This document shows positions 24,046 to 33,130 of a stretch of DNA of 64,000 bases, piece after piece. Numbering within the stretch: position 1 is the first letter of the stretch; each line of letters starts with the position of its first letter. Below the pieces are notes generated by a model. That model was not told the DNA's origin and ran no database searches. It was given only the letters and a program-made list of their open reading frames with translations. This DNA comes from Quadrisphaera setariae (lineage in GTDB: Bacteria > Actinomycetota > Actinomycetes > Actinomycetales > Quadrisphaeraceae), in NCBI RefSeq assembly GCF_008041935.1, contig NZ_VKAC01000005.1:62001-126000 (forward strand). Direction: 5' to 3'. Position numbers and translations under genes: made by a program.

Positions 24046-25565
24046 TGTCCCTCCAAAGAGGTCCCAAGTATCTGTACTACACTTTCGTGGCAATCGCCGT
24101 TTTCCTTGTGGGCATTCTTGTAGGAAGAAGTGCGCTTGGAGTTGTTCTCTTCGTACTGCTTGGCGCAGTGTTTCTGCTGTTGCTATTGCGGCCGATGCTC
24201 TGGTTCCACGTCACTCTCGTCTCGGCGTTCTTGGCGAGCCCGACATTGTTCCCGTATGGCTTACCCATTGGGGTCACCGTCTATGTATATGAACTGACCT
24301 TGGCGGGCAGTCTCATATTCGGGCTGCTTCTGCTGCGGCGACCTAAACATGCAAGCACATCTATGCCATGGGTGATTGAAAACAAACAGGTCACTACTTC
24401 TTTGAAGCTCTACTGGACGCCAATGGTTGCAGTGGTAATATTTGGCGTACTAAGTGGACTAATTAGAGGCTACGACAAGTTTGAAGTGCTAGGCGATATG
24501 CGCACCACATATGATGTTGCTGGCGGTGCTGCATTCGTTGTTTTAGCCGCAAGGTTGGGCTTCCTCAGGAAGCTAGGCCAGACCTGGCTGTACGTCATGA
24601 TTGCTTCTGCCCTCCTGATTACTCTTTCGAGCGCGACGGGGTTCCCTCTGAATGGCCGTTCGCTGAGCGCCCAACTCTATCGGGCTGGAGGTGGGATGCT
24701 TGGTGCCCAAGCAAGTGCCAATCGTATTCTTACACCTACGACCGCCGCAGCCCTCGCAACTCTAGCTTTTATTGTTGCCGCCTCTGTGCGAGGTGTGCGC
24801 ATTCCATATTCACAGAGCCTTCTGCGAGTGGCGACGATTGCTTGCATTTTGATTTCATTCTTCAGTTTCTCGCGGAATGCTCTTCTTGCGCTTGGGGCGT
24901 CACTGCTGACGGCTACTCTAGTGTGTCTCATTTCAGGTAAGTTCAAGATCGTCTTGAGGGCCAGCATGCGGGTGACGCTCATTGCCGTCGGAACGCTGGC
25001 AACATTTGCTGCGTTTGCTTTTTTGCCCCTGGGAAACTCTTTCGTTGGTGCTCAGATCTCCGCCTACTCAGAGAGAGTGGTAGATGGTCTGTCGCCTTCG
25101 TCGCGGGCTGATGACTCATCTACCCAGGATCGCTTGCAGGAGGATCGTTACATGGCAGCAGGTATCCGACAGCATTCGATTGTTGGATCAGGCTTCGGGT
25201 TTGCCTACAAACCTGCCATGGGTCCTGCAAATGAGTTTGCTGCCGACCAAGGCCGTTTCTATGCTCATAATTTCCATCTGTGGGTTCTACTCAAGACGGG
25301 AGTATTAGGTCTCGGCGCGTGGACTTTGCTGAACCTAGGTCTGACCGTTAGAGCGATGATGGGTTGGGATAGCGGACTTGGTGTTGCGCTGGCGGGAACC
25401 TCGGTGGCCTTTCTTGCCGTTATGGCAGTTTCTCCCACGCCTTTGGACTTCCCGGGATCGCTGTTATATGGGCTTCTTGTTGGCCTCCTCTTGATAGTTG
25501 GGAATCGAGGGAAGTCGACGCTTCCAATGGTTCGTGCTCGTTCGTCGCAGCTGGCTAGGTTGTAG
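24042..25565 (+). CDS. Wzy-like O-antigen/exopolysaccharide polymerase
   Basis: A 507-residue protein with about twelve membrane helices. A large periplasmic loop lies between SERVVDGLSPSSRADDSSTQ and GPANEFAADQGRFYAHNFHL. The loop motif IVGSGFGFAYK together with AHNFHLW is the Wzy_C/O-antigen ligase signature, with the essential His in AHN. It joins flipped repeat units into polymer at the outer membrane face. Translation starts at GTG 24042 or ATG 24045, overlapping the previous stop. This is the last gene of the low-GC operon; the following 150 bp return to high GC before the IS701-family element. Confidence 0.85.
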   Translation: MMSLQRGPKYLYYTFVAIAVFLVGILVGRSALGVVLFVLLGAVFLLLLLRPMLWFHVTLVSAFLASPTLFPYGLPIGVTVYVYELTLAGSLIFGLLLLRRPKHASTSMPWVIENKQVTTSLKLYWTPMVAVVIFGVLSGLIRGYDKFEVLGDMRTTYDVAGGAAFVVLAARLGFLRKLGQTWLYVMIASALLITLSSATGFPLNGRSLSAQLYRAGGGMLGAQASANRILTPTTAAALATLAFIVAASVRGVRIPYSQSLLRVATIACILISFFSFSRNALLALGASLLTATLVCLISGKFKIVLRASMRVTLIAVGTLATFAAFAFLPLGNSFVGAQISAYSERVVDGLSPSSRADDSSTQDRLQEDRYMAAGIRQHSIVGSGFGFAYKPAMGPANEFAADQGRFYAHNFHLWVLLKTGVLGLGAWTLLNLGLTVRAMMGWDSGLGVALAGTSVAFLAVMAVSPTPLDFPGSLLYGLLVGLLLIVGNRGKSTLPMVRARSSQLARL

Positions 25566-25712
25566 AACTTCTTTTGAAATGATGTGCCGTGTGTTGGCTC
25601 TTCGTGTTCGGGAGTCCAAGCGGTGTTGCCCCGGTAATGAGGCAGAGGTCGAGGTCTGCGGGAGCGGGTAAGTCTCACGCCAGCCGCCGAGAGGACCTCG
25701 ACGTCTTCGACG

Positions 25713-27289
25713 CTTAGTACTGCAGCCGTAGATCGTTACTGAGCGTGGGACCCGATGACCAGCAGGAACGGTCGCCGCGCCAGCATCGGTAGGTGTGTGG
25801 ACTACTGACGAAAACGCGACGACCGCATGGCCAGCGTAGGAGTGGCCGCCTTCGCGCGGCACCTGGACGACCTCGGGAGGCGGATCGCTGAGCATGCTGC
25901 GCGGCCCGAGACCCGTGAGCGGATCCCGAAGGTCATCGCCGCACTCGCCGCGGACCTGCCGACCAAGAACGCCTGGACGATCGCCGAGCACGCCGGGGAA
26001 GACGACCCCCACGGAGTGCAGCACCTGCTGAACCGGGCCTCCTGGGATGAGGACGTCGCCAGCGAACAGCTGGCCGGCTTCATCGCCGACTACCTCGCCG
26101 ACCCAGACGCGATCCTGATCGGCGATGAGACCGGGGACATCAAGAAGGGCACGGCCACCGTCGGGGTACAGCGCCAGTACACCGGCACCGCGGGTAGGAC
26201 CGAGAACGCCCAGGTCGCGGTGTACCTGGCCTACGCCACACCTCGCGGTCACGCCCTGGTCGACCGGGAGGTGTACCTGCCGGCCTCCTGGACCGAGGAC
26301 CGGGGACGGTGTGAGCGGGCCGGTGTGCCGCAGGAGGTGGATTTCGCCACCAAGCCGACGCTGCTGGGCGACATGGTCGAACGCGCCCTGGCCGGCGGCC
26401 TGCCGGCCTCGTGGGTGACGGCCGATGAGGCCTACGGCGGGGACCCGAAGCTGGCCAGGCGCCTGGAAACCCTGTCCGATGCGCGCGTCCAGGACGACGA
26501 GCAGGGCCTGGGGTACGTGCTGGCGATCTCCGCCACGCGCAAGGTGCCGATCACCGCGACGACGTCGCGGCCCGCGTCGCGGGTGGCAGCTGACCTGCCC
26601 AAGCGGTCCTGGCAGAGGCGCTCGGCCGGCGCTGGTGCGCACGGTCAGCGGGTGTACGAGTGGGCCCAGGTGGACCTGCACCCGCGGATCACCGAGAAGC
26701 CGAACTCCGCGCCACGGGTCGGTGGCAAGGACGGGCGGCCGACGCACTCGAAGGCGTGGGCGGCGATGCTGGAACGCACCACCGAGCGTGCCCGGGCCCG
26801 CGGGCATCGGTGGTGGCTGCTGGTGCGCCGCAACCCCAGAACCGGCGAGATGGCGTACTACTTGGCCTTCGCGCCGAGGCCGGTGCCGCTGGCGGCGTTG
26901 GTGGCGGTGGCGGGGCGGCGCTGGGCGATCGAGGAGTCCTTCCAGGCGTCCAAGGGTCTGACCGGCCTGGATGAGCACCAGGTGCGCCGGTGGACTTCCT
27001 GGCGGAGGTGGACGTTGCTGGTGATGGCCGCCCACGCGGTGCTGGCGATCGCGACGCTGACCGCCAGGGCCCGCGACCGTGACGTCGCTCGACGTGAGGG
27101 ACTGATCCCGTTGACGTGCGCGGAGATCCGCCGGCTGGTCGTCGCTGCGGCACATCGCGTGGTCGAGGTGGCCTTCATCGAGGCCTGGTCCTACTGGAGA
27201 CGCCGGCACCAAGACAGAGCCCGGACCAGCCACTACGCCGCCCGGGGGCAGGTCCCGCCGACGAAATGATCTACGGCTGCAGTACTAAG
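25713..27289 (+). mobile_element. IS701-family insertion sequence
   Basis: CTTAGTACTGCAGCCGTAGA (with TC following) at 25713-25734 is the exact complement of 27268-27289, giving 22-bp perfect terminal inverted repeats. The similarity continues imperfectly outward (TTCGACG at both ends). The single transposase gene stops inside the right repeat. The left part (25735-25826) is the untranslated leader. The right end lies only 11 bp from the stop of the LCP gene. I could not assign an unambiguous target duplication. Confidence 0.85.
25827..27269 (+). CDS. IS701-family transposase
   Basis: A 480-residue DDE transposase of normal family length, with no frameshift. The catalytic blocks are AILIGDETGDIKKGTATVGV (first Asp, in the ETG context typical of IS701), ASWVTADEAYGGD (second Asp) and RRWAIEESFQASKGLTGLDE (Glu, Y(2)R(3)E(6)K-like signature). 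GC content matches the high-GC chromosome rather than the low-GC locus to its left. The element therefore seems to have been acquired or spread separately from the polysaccharide genes. It is probably active. Confidence 0.92.
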   Translation: MASVGVAAFARHLDDLGRRIAEHAARPETRERIPKVIAALAADLPTKNAWTIAEHAGEDDPHGVQHLLNRASWDEDVASEQLAGFIADYLADPDAILIGDETGDIKKGTATVGVQRQYTGTAGRTENAQVAVYLAYATPRGHALVDREVYLPASWTEDRGRCERAGVPQEVDFATKPTLLGDMVERALAGGLPASWVTADEAYGGDPKLARRLETLSDARVQDDEQGLGYVLAISATRKVPITATTSRPASRVAADLPKRSWQRRSAGAGAHGQRVYEWAQVDLHPRITEKPNSAPRVGGKDGRPTHSKAWAAMLERTTERARARGHRWWLLVRRNPRTGEMAYYLAFAPRPVPLAALVAVAGRRWAIEESFQASKGLTGLDEHQVRRWTSWRRWTLLVMAAHAVLAIATLTARARDRDVARREGLIPLTCAEIRRLVVAAAHRVVEVAFIEAWSYWRRRHQDRARTSHYAARGQVPPTK

Positions 27290-27300
27290 AACGTCGAAAG

Positions 27301-28386
27301 TCAGCGGACGGTGTCGCCGAGGGCGGCCGCGGGGTTCTGCGCCAGCCAGGTCGCGGCATCGTCGTCCTTGAGAGAGGCCCATAGGGGCGCACCGGCGGCC
27401 TGGTCCAGGTAGACGACGGACGCGGAGCCCTCCCTGCCCGTGGCGGGGTTGGCCAGGGGAGCGGTGAGGAAGGCGACCTTGTCTCGCTGGAGGCCGCGCA
27501 TGTCCCATGCGAGGGAGACGAGCTGGGTGTCGCCGAGGCCGTCGTCGGTGCGCACCCAGGCGGCGACCTCGCGGACCACGGAGGCAGCGCGGATCGGGTC
27601 CTGCAGCAGCCCCTTGCCCGCGACTCCCTTGAGCACCGCGCGGATCCAGTTCTGCTGGCGGTGCATCCTGTCGAAGTCTCCGCTGGGCAGGGTCTTGCGC
27701 TGGCGCACGTACTCCAGGGCCTGCTCGCCGGTCATGGTGGAGCAGCCGGCGGGCACGGTGCCGATGCCGTCCGTGACGGTCTGCGGCACGCAGATGTCCA
27801 CGCCGCCCAGGGCGTCGGTGATGTGGGCGAAGCCGACGAAGTCGATGGCGACCACGTGGTCGATGCGCAGCCCGGTGAGCTGCTCCACGGTGTGCACCGC
27901 CAGCGGGGCGCCGCCGTAGCTGTACGCCGCGTTGATCTTCGTGGTGCCGTAGCCGGGCACCGGTACCCAGGAGTCGCGGGGGATCGAGATGAACTGGGCG
28001 TTGGTGCGGTCGGCGGACAGGTGCAGCACCGCGAGGACGTCGGAGCGCTGGCCGCCGCGCGTCCAGTCGTCGGTGTCGCCGTCGGAGGCGCGGCTGTCCG
28101 AGCCGATCACCAGGATGTTCATCGGGCTGGCGGGCGCACTGGGAGCAGATGGTGCGGCGGTGGGGCGGTCGGCGGCGGGGATCGCCGCGAAGGGGTCGCC
28201 GAGGTGCTGGACGGTCGTCGCCGACCGTGCGAGCTGGACGGCGGTGACCGCTCCGGTGACGACCAGCACGAGCGCCATGAGCATGACCATGACGCGACCA
28301 CGGGTGCGGCCTCGCGGCTTCGGCGTGGGCGGCCTGGACTCGAAGAGGTCGTCGAGGTCCGGGCGTGGTCCGAGGACCCCGTTCAT
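27301..28386 (-). CDS. LCP (LytR-CpsA-Psr) family glycopolymer transferase
   Basis: A 361-residue protein. The cytoplasmic N-terminus (about 30 residues) is followed by one membrane helix (VMVMLMALVLVVTGAVTAV) and an extracytoplasmic LCP domain. Signatures are NILVIGSDSR, GQRSDVLAVLHL, FISIPRDSWV, GTTKINAAYSYGG, ALGGVDICV and GEQALEYVRQRK. The arginines bind the pyrophosphate of the polyprenyl-linked substrate. LCP enzymes attach teichoic acid, arabinogalactan or capsule to peptidoglycan. Its position between the two polysaccharide loci suggests that it anchors one of the products. The IS701-family element ends 11 bp after its stop codon. Confidence 0.92.
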   Translation of the reverse strand: MNGVLGPRPDLDDLFESRPPTPKPRGRTRGRVMVMLMALVLVVTGAVTAVQLARSATTVQHLGDPFAAIPAADRPTAAPSAPSAPASPMNILVIGSDSRASDGDTDDWTRGGQRSDVLAVLHLSADRTNAQFISIPRDSWVPVPGYGTTKINAAYSYGGAPLAVHTVEQLTGLRIDHVVAIDFVGFAHITDALGGVDICVPQTVTDGIGTVPAGCSTMTGEQALEYVRQRKTLPSGDFDRMHRQQNWIRAVLKGVAGKGLLQDPIRAASVVREVAAWVRTDDGLGDTQLVSLAWDMRGLQRDKVAFLTAPLANPATGREGSASVVYLDQAAGAPLWASLKDDDAATWLAQNPAAALGDTVR

Positions 28387-28532
28387 GCGTCCCCCGCGCG
28401 GTGACTGGTCTGTGGTGGTTCATCCGGTGTGCCGGACCGTGTCGATGGTGCCGCATCGCGGGTGCGCCTGACCGGGATCTGATCGAAGTCGTCGCGTGGG
28501 TTGGCCGGTGGTTCGGTTGGCAGGATGCCCCG

Positions 28533-28835
28533 ATGCCCGCAGAGTTCCGCCCCTCGCTCCTGGTCGCGCTGCTCGTAGGGCTCGCCCTCCTCGCGCTCGC
28601 TCTCCAGTGCGCCGCGGTGCTGGTGCAGCACCCCGTGCCGCACGGGGCGTGGCGGGTGGGGCTCAGCGCCGTCGTCGTCACCGGGGTGTGGTGGTTGCTG
28701 AACGGACCGTTGGAAGGCCCGACGCTCGTCTTCATCACCTACGGGCACGGACTGACGCTCGGAGACGTCATTGGTGTGCCCGCGCTCCTGCTCGGTGGAG
28801 TCGTACTCGCCCTCTCCGTCCCTGCGCCGGCCTGA
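28533..28835 (+). CDS. Small membrane protein of unknown function
   Basis: It encodes 100 residues with about three hydrophobic segments (LLVALLVGLALLALALQ, VGLSAVVVTGVWWLLNGP, VIGVPALLLGGVVLALSV). ATG 28533 is preceded by AGG at 28522-28524. Composition and codon use are those of an authentic actinobacterial membrane protein, but no family is recognised. It converges on the PucR-type regulator, with 17 bp between their stops. The region upstream of it (28387-28532) carries the LCP promoter on the other strand. Confidence 0.55.
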   Translation: MPAEFRPSLLVALLVGLALLALALQCAAVLVQHPVPHGAWRVGLSAVVVTGVWWLLNGPLEGPTLVFITYGHGLTLGDVIGVPALLLGGVVLALSVPAPA

Positions 28836-28852
28836 CGTCCGGCAGGGCGGCG

Positions 28853-29974
28853 TCAGCGACGCTGTTGCGAGGCCAGCAGGGCCACCGTGAAGGCGGTCGC
28901 GCCCTGCAGCGTGGTCGGGTCCGTGCCGGTCAGCTCCCGGATGCGCGACAGGCGGTGCCGCACCGAGTTGACGTGCAGGTACTGAGACCTGGCGACGCTC
29001 ACCAGCGAGCCGTCGGCGGCGAGGAAGGCGCGCAGGGTGTCGAGCAGGCCGGAGTCGCGGCGGCGGTCCGCCTCGGCGAGGGGACGCAGCAGCGCGTCGA
29101 CGAACGGCGCGAGCACCTCCGGCGGCTGCCCCGCCACGAGCGCGGCGAGCGTGGCCCTGCCGCGGGCCGCGCCGATGGCCTCGGCGGCCTGCGCGGTGAG
29201 CGCGGCGGCCAGCTCGGCGCGGGCGCGCCGCAGGGCGGCGCCCAGCTCGCGCCACGGCGTGGGCCCGACCGCACCCCACGGCACGTCGAGCTCGTCAGCG
29301 ATGGTGGCGAGGTCGAGGTCGTCGGAGGTCACCAGCAGCACCGCCTCGCCCTCGGTGGCCAGGAGGTGCGGCGCGGCGGCCACGGCCAGCGCCAGGTCGC
29401 GCGCGGCGCCGAGCGGCCACGCGGAGGCCCTCAGGTGGGCGCGCCCCAGGCCGGCGTCCACGAGCGCCGGCAGCATCGCCTCGGGCGCCAGCTGCCCCTC
29501 GGTGAGCAGCTCCAGCAGCTGCCCGGCCCGGCCACCCGCCACCGCGGCCCGCACCCGCAGCGAGGCCAGGTGCTCGGTGAGCCCCATGAACGGGGTGCCC
29601 GGCCCGGCCACCAGCAGCGCCAGGCCGTGCGCGGCGCACCCGGCGAGGAGGGCCGGCGGCACCTCGGCGTGCACGTCACCCACCCCGAAGCAGACCCCCA
29701 CCGACCCCGCACCGCCCACGGCGGCGGTGAAGGCGGCGCACGCGTCGTCGTCGTCCAGCGCCTGGCCGACGGTGCAGACCAGCTCCCCACCGCGCAGGTA
29801 GGGGGAGGGGTCCACCAGCTCGGTGGCGTGCGCCCAGCGCACCGCCGCGCCCGCGACGCCCGGCAGCAGCGCGGTGAGCCCCAGCGACGGCTCGGCCACC
29901 AGCTCCGCGACGGTCGGCCCGGTGTCCTCCGCGGCCTGCCCGCCGGCGCCGGCACTCCTCAGCACCCGCAGCAC
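28853..29974 (-). CDS. PucR-family transcriptional regulator
   Basis: A 373-residue regulator. The N-terminal PucR domain covers about residues 20-130 (LRGGELVCTVGQAL, ALLVAGPGTPFMGLTEHL). A GGDEF-like middle follows, and the C-terminal PucR helix-turn-helix is clear: LRAFLAADGSLVSVARSQ, LHVNSVRHRLSRIRELTG. PucR proteins often control catabolism of purines, amino acids or polyamines in response to the substrate. It is transcribed away from the permease operon; the 168-bp gap holds an 18-bp palindrome. This arrangement strongly suggests that it regulates that operon. Confidence 0.85.
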   Translation of the reverse strand: MLRVLRSAGAGGQAAEDTGPTVAELVAEPSLGLTALLPGVAGAAVRWAHATELVDPSPYLRGGELVCTVGQALDDDDACAAFTAAVGGAGSVGVCFGVGDVHAEVPPALLAGCAAHGLALLVAGPGTPFMGLTEHLASLRVRAAVAGGRAGQLLELLTEGQLAPEAMLPALVDAGLGRAHLRASAWPLGAARDLALAVAAAPHLLATEGEAVLLVTSDDLDLATIADELDVPWGAVGPTPWRELGAALRRARAELAAALTAQAAEAIGAARGRATLAALVAGQPPEVLAPFVDALLRPLAEADRRRDSGLLDTLRAFLAADGSLVSVARSQYLHVNSVRHRLSRIRELTGTDPTTLQGATAFTVALLASQQRR

Positions 29975-30008
29975 GCTACGGCCCGTCCGGGCTGATCAGA
30001 GCGCACCC

Positions 30009-30026
30009 GTTGGAGGTTCCTCCAAC
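30009..30026 (+). promoter_or_regulatory. Perfect palindrome in the PucR/permease divergent promoter region
   Basis: GTTGGAGG at 30009-30016 and CCTCCAAC at 30019-30026 form 8-bp arms separated by 2 bp. It lies 35 bp from the regulator start and about 117 bp from the permease start. It is too compact for a terminator and is the best candidate operator for the PucR-type protein. Confidence 0.5.
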
Positions 30027-30142
30027 CGCCGCCACCGCGCTGGGGGTGGGCACGACGTCAGCGGCCAGGGGGTGTCGCTGCGGCGGGTGTCGGGCCACGG
30101 TGACCACACACCCCGCCCGACCAGCACGTGCAGGAGGTCACC

Positions 30143-31627
30143 GTGAGCACCACCGCCACGCCCCCCATCGGCTCAGCTCCTGCCACCGAGCTCAAGCGCG
30201 AGTTCACGCTGTGGAGCTCGTTCGCCTTCGCCTTCGCCTTCATCAGCCCGATCGTGGCGCTGTACGGCATCTTCGGCCTGGCCATCAGCACCGCCGGGCC
30301 TGCCTTCTGGTGGACCTTCCTCATCGTCTTCGGCGGGCAGCTGCTCGTGGCCCTCGTCTTCGCGGTGCTGGTCTCCCGCTGGCCCCTGGAGGGCTCGATC
30401 TACCAGTGGTCGCGCGGCCTGCTCGGCACCGGGTACGGCTGGTTCGCCGGCTGGGCCTACCTGCTGACCCTGGTCATCGCCATGACCACCGTCGCCCTCG
30501 GCGCCGCCGGCTTCGTGGCGGACATCGTCGGGCTGCCCTCGGCCACCAGCGGCCAGAAGGCGCTCATCGCCCTCGCCATCCTCGTGGCCGGCACCCTGCT
30601 CAACCTCGTCGGCCGGGTGGCGCTGAAGGTGTTCCTCACCGCCTCCATCGCCGCCGAGGTCGTCGGCTCGCTCGGCCTGGGCACCTGGCTGCTGCTCTTC
30701 CACCGCGAGCAGCCGGTCAGCGCGCTGCTGCACGGCATCAGCACCGACGGCGGGGGACCGGCCTACCTGGCCCTGTCCGGCCCGTTCCTCGTGGCCATGG
30801 GCTACGTCGCCTTCTCCTTCGTCGGCTTCGAGAGCGCGGGCTCCATCGCCGAGGAGGTCCGCGAGCCCCGGCGCGACGTCCCCCGCGCGGTGATCCTCAG
30901 CCTGACGCTCATCGCCGCCGTCGTCATGTACTCCGCCGCCGCGATCATCCTGGCCATCCCCGACCTCGACGCCGTGCTCGACGGCACCGACGGAGACCCG
31001 GTCTCCTCCACGCTCACCACGCAGCTCGGCGCGGGGGTCGCCACCCCGGTGGAGGTCCTCTTCGTCATCGGCTTCCTCGCTTCCTTCCTCGCGCTGCAGA
31101 CCTCCGCCAGCCGCGTGGTGTGGGCCTACGCCCGCGATCGCGCCCTGCCCGGCGGCCGGGTGCTCTCCCGCCTCTCGCCCGGCACGGCGCAGCCCTCGGT
31201 GGCGCTGCTGCTGGTCTCCGGCGTCGGCGCGCTCCTGCTGCTGCTCAGCCTCGTGGCCGGCGACGTCTACACCCTGATGATCAACTTCACGACCGGCGGG
31301 TTCTACGTCGCCTTCCTCTTCCCCCTGCTCGGCTTCGTGGTGGTGCAGCTGCGCGGCCGCTGGCGCGCCGGGCCCTTCACCCTCGGGCGCGGCACGCTGC
31401 CGGTCTCGGTGGTCGCGGCGGTGTGGGCGCTGTTCCAGCTCTTCAACATCGCCTGGCCGCGCCCGGTCAACGAGCAGCGCTGGCTCGACTGGTCGGTGTG
31501 GATCGCCGTGGGGATCTTCGCCGTCATCGGCGCCGCCCTCTACGCATCCGTGCGCCGCCACGTGGCCCCCGCGGCCACCCCTGACGAGGAGGCCGCCGCG
31601 GTCGCCCACGAGGGGGCGGGACGATGA
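30143..31627 (+). CDS. APC-superfamily amino acid/amine permease
   Basis: A 494-residue transporter with about twelve membrane helices. The N-terminal signature FTLWSSFAFAFAFISPIVAL and the later GFESAGSIAEEVREPRRDVP (the APC loop with the conserved E and PR) define the family; the whole resembles the GABA/polyamine or choline permease branch. GTG 30143 follows AGGAGG at 30132-30137. It opens a tightly coupled operon: its stop overlaps the ATG of the first SDR by 4 bp. It probably imports the nitrogen compound degraded by the downstream enzymes. Confidence 0.9.
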   Translation: MSTTATPPIGSAPATELKREFTLWSSFAFAFAFISPIVALYGIFGLAISTAGPAFWWTFLIVFGGQLLVALVFAVLVSRWPLEGSIYQWSRGLLGTGYGWFAGWAYLLTLVIAMTTVALGAAGFVADIVGLPSATSGQKALIALAILVAGTLLNLVGRVALKVFLTASIAAEVVGSLGLGTWLLLFHREQPVSALLHGISTDGGGPAYLALSGPFLVAMGYVAFSFVGFESAGSIAEEVREPRRDVPRAVILSLTLIAAVVMYSAAAIILAIPDLDAVLDGTDGDPVSSTLTTQLGAGVATPVEVLFVIGFLASFLALQTSASRVVWAYARDRALPGGRVLSRLSPGTAQPSVALLLVSGVGALLLLLSLVAGDVYTLMINFTTGGFYVAFLFPLLGFVVVQLRGRWRAGPFTLGRGTLPVSVVAAVWALFQLFNIAWPRPVNEQRWLDWSVWIAVGIFAVIGAALYASVRRHVAPAATPDEEAAAVAHEGAGR

Positions 31628-32340
31628 CCGGCGTGGACGGACGCGTCGCCCTGGTCACCGGAGCGGCCTCCGGCATCGGCGCCGCCTGCGCAGCGTCGCT
31701 CAGCGCCCGCGGGTGGCGCGTGGCGGGCCTCGACCTCGCGGCGCTGCCCGACGGGTCGCCCTGCGCGGTCGGCGTCGCCGTCGACATCGCCGACCCCGCC
31801 GCCGTCCGCGCCGCCGTCGACCACGTCGTGCTGCAGCTGGGACCGGTGGAGGCCGCCGTGCACGCCGCCGGCCACTACGCCGAGATCCCCTTCGAGCAGA
31901 CCACCACCGAGCAGCTGCACCGCATGCTGCGCGTGCACCTCGGCGGCGCGCTGCACGTGCTGCAGGCCGTGCTGCCCGGCATGGTCGAGCGGGGCGACGG
32001 CGCCGTCGTGGCCATCAGCAGCGAGCTCGCCGTCGGCGGGGGCGGCGCCGGAGACGCCGCGTACTCCGCCGCCAAGGGCGCCGTGCTCGGCCTGGTCCGC
32101 AGCACCGCCGCCGAGGTGGCACCGCACGGGGTGCGCGTCAACGCCGTCGCTCCCGGCCCCACCGACACCCCGCTGCTCGCCCCCGACTCCCCGTGGCGCG
32201 CCCCCGACTACCTCGCCACCCTCCCCACCCGGCGCCTCACGACACCGCAGGAGGTGGCGCGCTGCGCCGTGTGGCTCCTCGAGGAGGGCACCTACGCCGT
32301 CGGCGAGGTCCTCAACCCCAACTCCGGAGCGGTGATCTGA
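31624..32340 (+). CDS. SDR-family NAD(P)-dependent oxidoreductase
   Basis: A 238-residue short-chain dehydrogenase. It shows the dinucleotide motif VTGAASGIGAAC, a catalytic Ser in VAISSELAVG, the active-site YSAAK in AAYSAAKGAVLGL, and VRVNAVAPGPTDTPLL. It belongs to the classical SDR type of normal length. The ATG lies inside the permease stop (ATGA). Its substrate is unknown; in this context it may oxidise or reduce a carbonyl/hydroxyl intermediate of the imported compound. The second SDR starts 1 bp after its stop. Confidence 0.88.
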   Translation: MTGVDGRVALVTGAASGIGAACAASLSARGWRVAGLDLAALPDGSPCAVGVAVDIADPAAVRAAVDHVVLQLGPVEAAVHAAGHYAEIPFEQTTTEQLHRMLRVHLGGALHVLQAVLPGMVERGDGAVVAISSELAVGGGGAGDAAYSAAKGAVLGLVRSTAAEVAPHGVRVNAVAPGPTDTPLLAPDSPWRAPDYLATLPTRRLTTPQEVARCAVWLLEEGTYAVGEVLNPNSGAVI

Positions 32341-32341
32341 C

Positions 32342-33130
32342 GTGACCGCCACCAGCAGCCCCAGCGCCCCGGCCGACAGCCGCGGCAGGGTCGCCCTCGT
32401 CACCGGCGCCGCCGGCGGCATGGGCGGCGCGCACGCCCGGCGCCTGGCCGCCGACGGCTGCACCCTCGCCGTCGCCGACCGCACCCTCACGCCCGCGCTG
32501 CAGGCGCTCGCCGACGAGGTCGGGGGAGCGGCCTTCGCCGCCGACCTCGCCGACCCCACCGCCCCGGCGGCCCTCGTCGCGCAGGTGCGCGAGCGCCTCG
32601 GCGACGTCGACGTGCTCGTCGCCAACCACGCCCACATGACCATGGGGCCCACCGCCACCGTGGCGCCCGCGGACTTCTGGTCCGTGGTCGACGTCAACCT
32701 CGCCGCCACCTTCGCCCTCGTCCAGGCCGTGCTGCCGGGCATGGAGCGGCGCGGGGGCGGGCGCGTCATCGTCGTCGCCAGCGAGTGGGGCCTGACCGGC
32801 TGGCCGGAGGCCGCCGCCTACGCCGCCTCCAAGGCCGGCCTCGTGGCGCTGGTGAAGACCCTCGGGCGCGAGCTCGGCCCGCGCGGGGTGCTGGTCAACG
32901 CCGTCGCGCCCGGCGTCATCGACACCCCGCAGCTGTCCGTCGACGCCGCCGCGGCGGGGGTGAGCGACGAGCAGGTCCGCGCCGACTACGCCGCCGTGAC
33001 GCCGCTGCGCCGCATCGGCGCGCCCGAGGAGGTGGCGGCAGCGGTGTCGCTGCTGGCCGACCCCGCCCTCGGCGCGGTGGTCGGGCAGGTGCTGCAGGTC
33101 AACGGCGGGACGACGAGGGGACGAGCATGA
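32342..33130 (+). CDS. SDR-family NAD(P)-dependent oxidoreductase (second copy)
   Basis: A 262-residue classical SDR. It shows [20 protein letters not shown] for cofactor binding, [12 protein letters not shown] where NNAG is usual, the Ser in [24 protein letters not shown] for the catalytic Tyr and Lys, and [17 protein letters not shown]. It is clearly diverged from the preceding SDR, so the two probably catalyse different steps. It starts at GTG 32342, and its stop overlaps the ATG of the ureohydrolase by 4 bp. Confidence 0.88.
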   Translation: MTATSSPSAPADSRGRVALVTGAAGGMGGAHARRLAADGCTLAVADRTLTPALQALADEVGGAAFAADLADPTAPAALVAQVRERLGDVDVLVANHAHMTMGPTATVAPADFWSVVDVNLAATFALVQAVLPGMERRGGGRVIVVASEWGLTGWPEAAAYAASKAGLVALVKTLGRELGPRGVLVNAVAPGVIDTPQLSVDAAAAGVSDEQVRADYAAVTPLRRIGAPEEVAAAVSLLADPALGAVVGQVLQVNGGTTRGRA

